Notes under the pieces: model-generated
What the model was told of the DNA's origin: nothing
Databases searched by the model: none
What the model saw: the letters and a program-made list of their open reading frames with translations, nothing else
Translations under genes and position numbers: made by a program
Shown here: positions 60,294 through 64,000 of the stretch, piece after piece
How the letters are laid out: each line of letters begins with the position of its first letter
Position numbering within the stretch: the first letter of the stretch is position 1
From: Ascoidea asiatica
Taxonomy: Eukaryota > Ascomycota > Saccharomycetes > Ascoideales > Ascoideaceae
DNA: 64,000 nt
Reading direction: 5' to 3'
NCBI GenBank assembly: GCA_001600695.1
Contig: BCKQ01000002.1
Coordinates: 310,001 to 374,000 of the forward strand

Positions 60294-63200
60294 ATGGCTA
60301 CTTCCCTTTCAAATAAAGTTATTCAACAAAATTTCATTGACATAACAAAGGAATTTAAAAATTTAGCAAAAGGTTTGTATTTTTTGATTTATTTCTACTC
60401 GAGCATTTGTTTAAATCTAAACTTTACTAACTCACCTTTTTTCTTTTCACTCAAAAGATATTCCTAATGGAAATGTTATCAAAAATCCAGCTTTTACACT
60501 TATGGAAGGAACTAGAGGTTTAGAAGTATGTATATTTTCAAACTTTTTTTACAAGGCTCAAACAATCAATTATTTTTATTTTTTTCTGTTTTCTAACTTA
60601 AATTTTATTGAATTTGGTTTAAAAAGGTATTGAATCTCAAATTTGACACTACTTTAATCAAACTCCCGAGTGATGAAGAGAACTTTAATACTGAATTACC
60701 TCAAAATTTAGATTCTGTTTTATCAACGGCAGATAGGTTATTAAGATTATTATTCATATGGCTAAATAATGATTCATTGGCTTCGACTATTCTTTCCTGT
60801 CAATATGTGGAAACTTTATTAATTAATTATTCTAAAGCTCAAAGGGGAATCAATGTTTGTAATTTTTACAATCCACAAAATGAAGTTTCTGAAAACATGG
60901 AGAAGCAAATCAATATTCGAAATATTGAACGTCAACTAAACGACTTGATAGTTTCGATATCAAGTTTAAATTATTCTAATTTGGATGAAAATTTGAAAGA
61001 GATCAATGAAAATCAGAATACAGTATTAGTTCATAAAGTTTTGAGATCTATAGTTTTAGGTATTTGTCAATTTATAAGTTTTACAATAACAATGCCACAG
61101 ACTGGCGGTTTAATTGAAGAAGAAGATATAAACACATATTCGATGGATTTTGTTTTTTTAAGTTTAATCGACACTAAATTGATCAAAAAAGAATTAAATG
61201 AATCAATTGAATGGTTGAATAATAATAAAAGTTTTAGTATTGAAATTATGAAAAAAAATAAAATTCAAGATAGTGAATTGAAATTGGAATTATTAAAAGC
61301 AATATCAATAGTAATAGGTGATCTATTAAAAATTCAAGATATGTTGGGTAGTAAAATTCCAATGATTTTAGAAGATTTCAAATTTTTAAATAATGATGAT
61401 CGTGGAAATTATGAAATTCGAAAAAACTCAAAATTAAGAACTACTTTGAAAAATAAAAAAGATTTTCTTTTTTTAAATTCATTGACTATAAATTGTCAAA
61501 AGATTTATGACAATAATTTGTTTTTGCAAAAATTACCATATTTGAAAGGAAGTTTTTCCAATGGTATTCAAAAAAGAGTTAATAATAATAATCCATTCAA
61601 AAACAGGGTAGATCCAATGACAGAAAATCATAAATTAGTATATAATTTTAGCAAAAACTTTCGAAAATCAATTGAAATTATTCAAAATATCAATAGCTAT
61701 AAAGAATTTGATAATTATTTGGATGTAATATCAGAAAAACATAATTTATCAAATAATGAAATCAATAATCATATTCTTATCAGATCTATATTAAATTTTT
61801 TAATTTTTAGGTCTAATAGAAAAATTTTGGATAATAGAGACATAGATGTTTGCCAATTATATCTTAATGATATGTACTATTTAACAGGCTATGATTACTT
61901 ACCACTAAAGTTTTTTGAAGATATAAAGCTCAATAATAATAATAATGATAATAATGGTAGCAGCAGTGCTAGTATTATGAGCAGTAGTAGTAATAGTAAT
62001 GATGATAATAAAGAAAATGAAAAAAACAATTCAGAATCGCAATCAATTTTTTTTAAAATTGTTACTTGTTTTATCGATTTCGAGTTAAATAATGAGAATT
62101 ATTTCACAGATGAAGAGAAAGTGAGAATTGGAAATTTGATTAAAAAGTTTTTAAATGATTATGAATCAATTTATCTTGATTTAAAGATTAAATTTTCGCA
62201 TAATGAATGTAGACAAAGACAAACAATTAATTCTATTTTACCATTATTAAATATGATTCAAGATTCATCGGAAATGTTAGATTTAGAATTAAACGAAAAA
62301 TATGAATTCAATGGTAATTATAATAATAATAAAAAGCTTGGATTGCCAACTTTTACATCATATATCTATATTAAAAAAGTTGAAAATATGATAAAATTTT
62401 TATTAGATGGTATTAAATTGAAAATTTATAAAATTTGGGAGTTATTTTCAATCTATTGGTATTCAGAATTTTTAATAACTCAATTGATCGAATTTTATCT
62501 TAATATTAAAATATTAAATTCAAATAGAATTTTAGAAGTTGAAAGGTTAATCCAAGAGGTAAATAAAAATAGTAGTATAAATTTTAAAAAATTTATTAAA
62601 TTTAATAATAAATTTTCAGATAGTTTCAATTTAAGTTTACATTCAAATTTCAATTTTAAAAAATTGATTAAAAATAAATCTATAAAGAAAAAAATCAATG
62701 AAAACTATAAAGAAATATTAAAAGATAAAATCTCAAAATTTCGAAAAATTATTGAAAATTTAGATTTTGAAATAAAATACTTGAGTATTTTAAAAAAAAT
62801 GGTTTTTAGTGAAAAAAGTTTACTAATATTATTTGAAAAAAATGGATTAATCAAAACACCAAATTTTTCAAAAATTGAAAACATTTTAAATAATAAAAAA
62901 GCTAAAGAAAAAAGACCAAATACTTTTAATACAATGAATAGTATCGAAAACAATTTAACAAGATCTTTATATATGGCTAGAATGAAAGGATTTTATTCAA
63001 TTCCAATGCCTGAATTTCAAAATTATGAAAAGTATTCAAAAAGTAAAAAGGATTTCTTAGGAAATAATTTCAAAGATATAGTAAAAATAATAGAAGAAAG
63101 TAATAAATCAGCTAAAAGTGATATTGGAGAAGTTATTGAAATAATTAAAACTCAAGGCATTCTTGGATTTAAACTTTGTGAAAAAGATAATATTGAATGG

Positions 63201-63365
63201 TTCAATTTGATGAAAAGAAGCTGTATTAAAATTGATATAAATTTATTTAAATTATCAAGACTGTCGTCATTTACTGGTAAAGCTGATGATTCAAATAATT
63301 GTATGAAATTGAAGATCCAAAGTGATGGATTCCATAGATACTTTCCATCAATTGAGATTTCATAA
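60294..63365 (+). CDS. MAK10: MAK10, NatC auxiliary subunit (NAA35), three exons
   Basis: Scaffold subunit of the NatC N-terminal acetyltransferase (with Mak3 and Mak31), needed in yeast for acetylation of the L-A virus Gag and of respiratory proteins. Joining 60294-60372, 60458-60525 and 60627-63365 gives 961 codons. The first 60 residues then read as the conserved Mak10 start: FIDITKEFKNLAK, NPAFTLMEGTRGLEVLNLKFD, equivalent to the DITxEF and LFEGTxALExxDPKMD of NAA35 proteins, although the PKMD part is diverged here. The rest is helical with an Asn/Ser insert at about 440-470. S. cerevisiae Mak10 is 733 residues. Unspliced, the long frame would lack its conserved N-terminus and any early ATG. 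Confidence 0.85.
60373..60457 (+). other. MAK10: intron 1 of MAK10
   Basis: 85 nt, with an unusual 5' site GTTTGT, a perfect TACTAAC branch site about 25 nt before the end, and a CAAAAG 3' end. Splicing joins AAA-G to AT-ATT in frame. Confidence 0.8.
60526..60626 (+). other. MAK10: intron 2 of MAK10
   Basis: 101 nt, with canonical GTATGT, a TTCTAAC branch-like site and AAAAAG at the end. Splicing joins GAA to GTA in frame. Confidence 0.8.
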
Positions 63366-64000
63366 TCCTAATTTGCAGAACCATCTTTTGGGGGAACTAC
63401 CTGAAGACTATTTATAGTTTAGTGTGCCAATAGCTATTCTTAAGTGCAAACCCATACGGAGAAGCGCAACAACTTTATGTAAAATGAACAGTTTTTATTT
63501 TTAGAATTCTGGGGTGAGATGAAAAGTCTTTATCAACTTTGTAACAAACAGACGAACAAACAGACGAAGGTTTGACGAACACTAAAAAACGCGAAAATTA
63601 AAATTAAGCAAAAAAACGCGCCCACAGTCTGAGAACCGGTAACAAGTCCGATACCCCCTTTCAAATTGATTGAAAAAAGACCTTGAAAATATATTGAAAA
63701 AAAGTGGACTGTACCCACTACTAGTAGTACTAACCACAGGGCCCCTGGCATTACTGAAAACGGGGCTCTATGTCAAAAGCAATTTATCACTTGCAGCACT
63801 GAAATTTCATATTTCTTTTTAAACACAAGGCTGAACAATAATAGAACAATACCTAAAACACTAAGACTTATGATATCTAGTTGTAGTTTCAAAATAGTTT
63901 GACTATAATAATATAAGACTGAAAGGAAGTTCTAATGGTGATTCTGTACATGTAATTCTTATGTAACTATTTTAGCGGGGCCTTTGTATTGGATGCGGTG
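63366..64000. other. terminal intergenic region
   Basis: 635 bp downstream of MAK10, with GC-richer patches (63600-63780) and a short tandem ACAAACAGACGA-like repeat near 63545. No gene supported. Confidence 0.5.

Overview
The window is nuclear DNA of a budding yeast (Saccharomycotina). It is very AT-rich and gene-dense. Most genes are intronless, and the five introns I can place are short, mostly with TACTAAC-like branch points. Protein sets are typical of yeast (UTP7, RPN2, CIN2, IQG1, SCH9, MET30, DBP5, ATP5, MAK10). A URC4-type uracil-catabolism gene, which Saccharomyces cerevisiae lacks, suggests a lineage outside the S. cerevisiae clade. Coding regions carry long Asn/Ser/Gln tracts. CTG codons are rare, and I could not decide from this window whether CUG is reassigned.

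Layout. 1-6 kb: an AIR1/2 zinc-knuckle gene cut by the window edge, a short CSN4-like PCI gene, a small unknown gene, and a divergent eIF4E-family gene rebuilt here from three exons. 6-18 kb: UTP7 and RPN2 (convergent), CIN2 with one 5' intron, and IQG1. 18-27 kb: a YDL177C/IMPACT-like gene, YET3, URC4, and a CAF120/SKG3-like PH protein. 27-39 kb: an MNN2/MNN5-like mannosyltransferase, SYF1, AFG1, and an MNN1-like gene split by an unusual in-frame insert. 42-53 kb: SCH9, an unrecognised coiled-coil gene, MET30, and a low-complexity gene. 54-63 kb: a YDR415C-like aminopeptidase, DBP5, ATP5 and RML2 (divergent, sharing one promoter region), and MAK10 with two introns.

The strongest oddity is at 37420-37517. 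The MNN1-like gene is interrupted by a 75-nt stretch with four in-frame stops. It is bounded by 23-nt exact direct repeats, and removing exactly one 75-nt unit restores a single reading frame through a conserved part of the protein. Candidate explanations are programmed bypassing, an excised element, a recent inactivating insertion or an assembly artefact. A weak 159-nt intron is a competing reading.

Other points: several long intergenic regions contain sharply GC-richer blocks in the AT-rich background, one of them about 1 kb long. CACGTG-type sites occur upstream of MET30, URC4/CAF120 and ATP5/RML2. Two GT71-family mannosyltransferases lie within 12 kb of each other.
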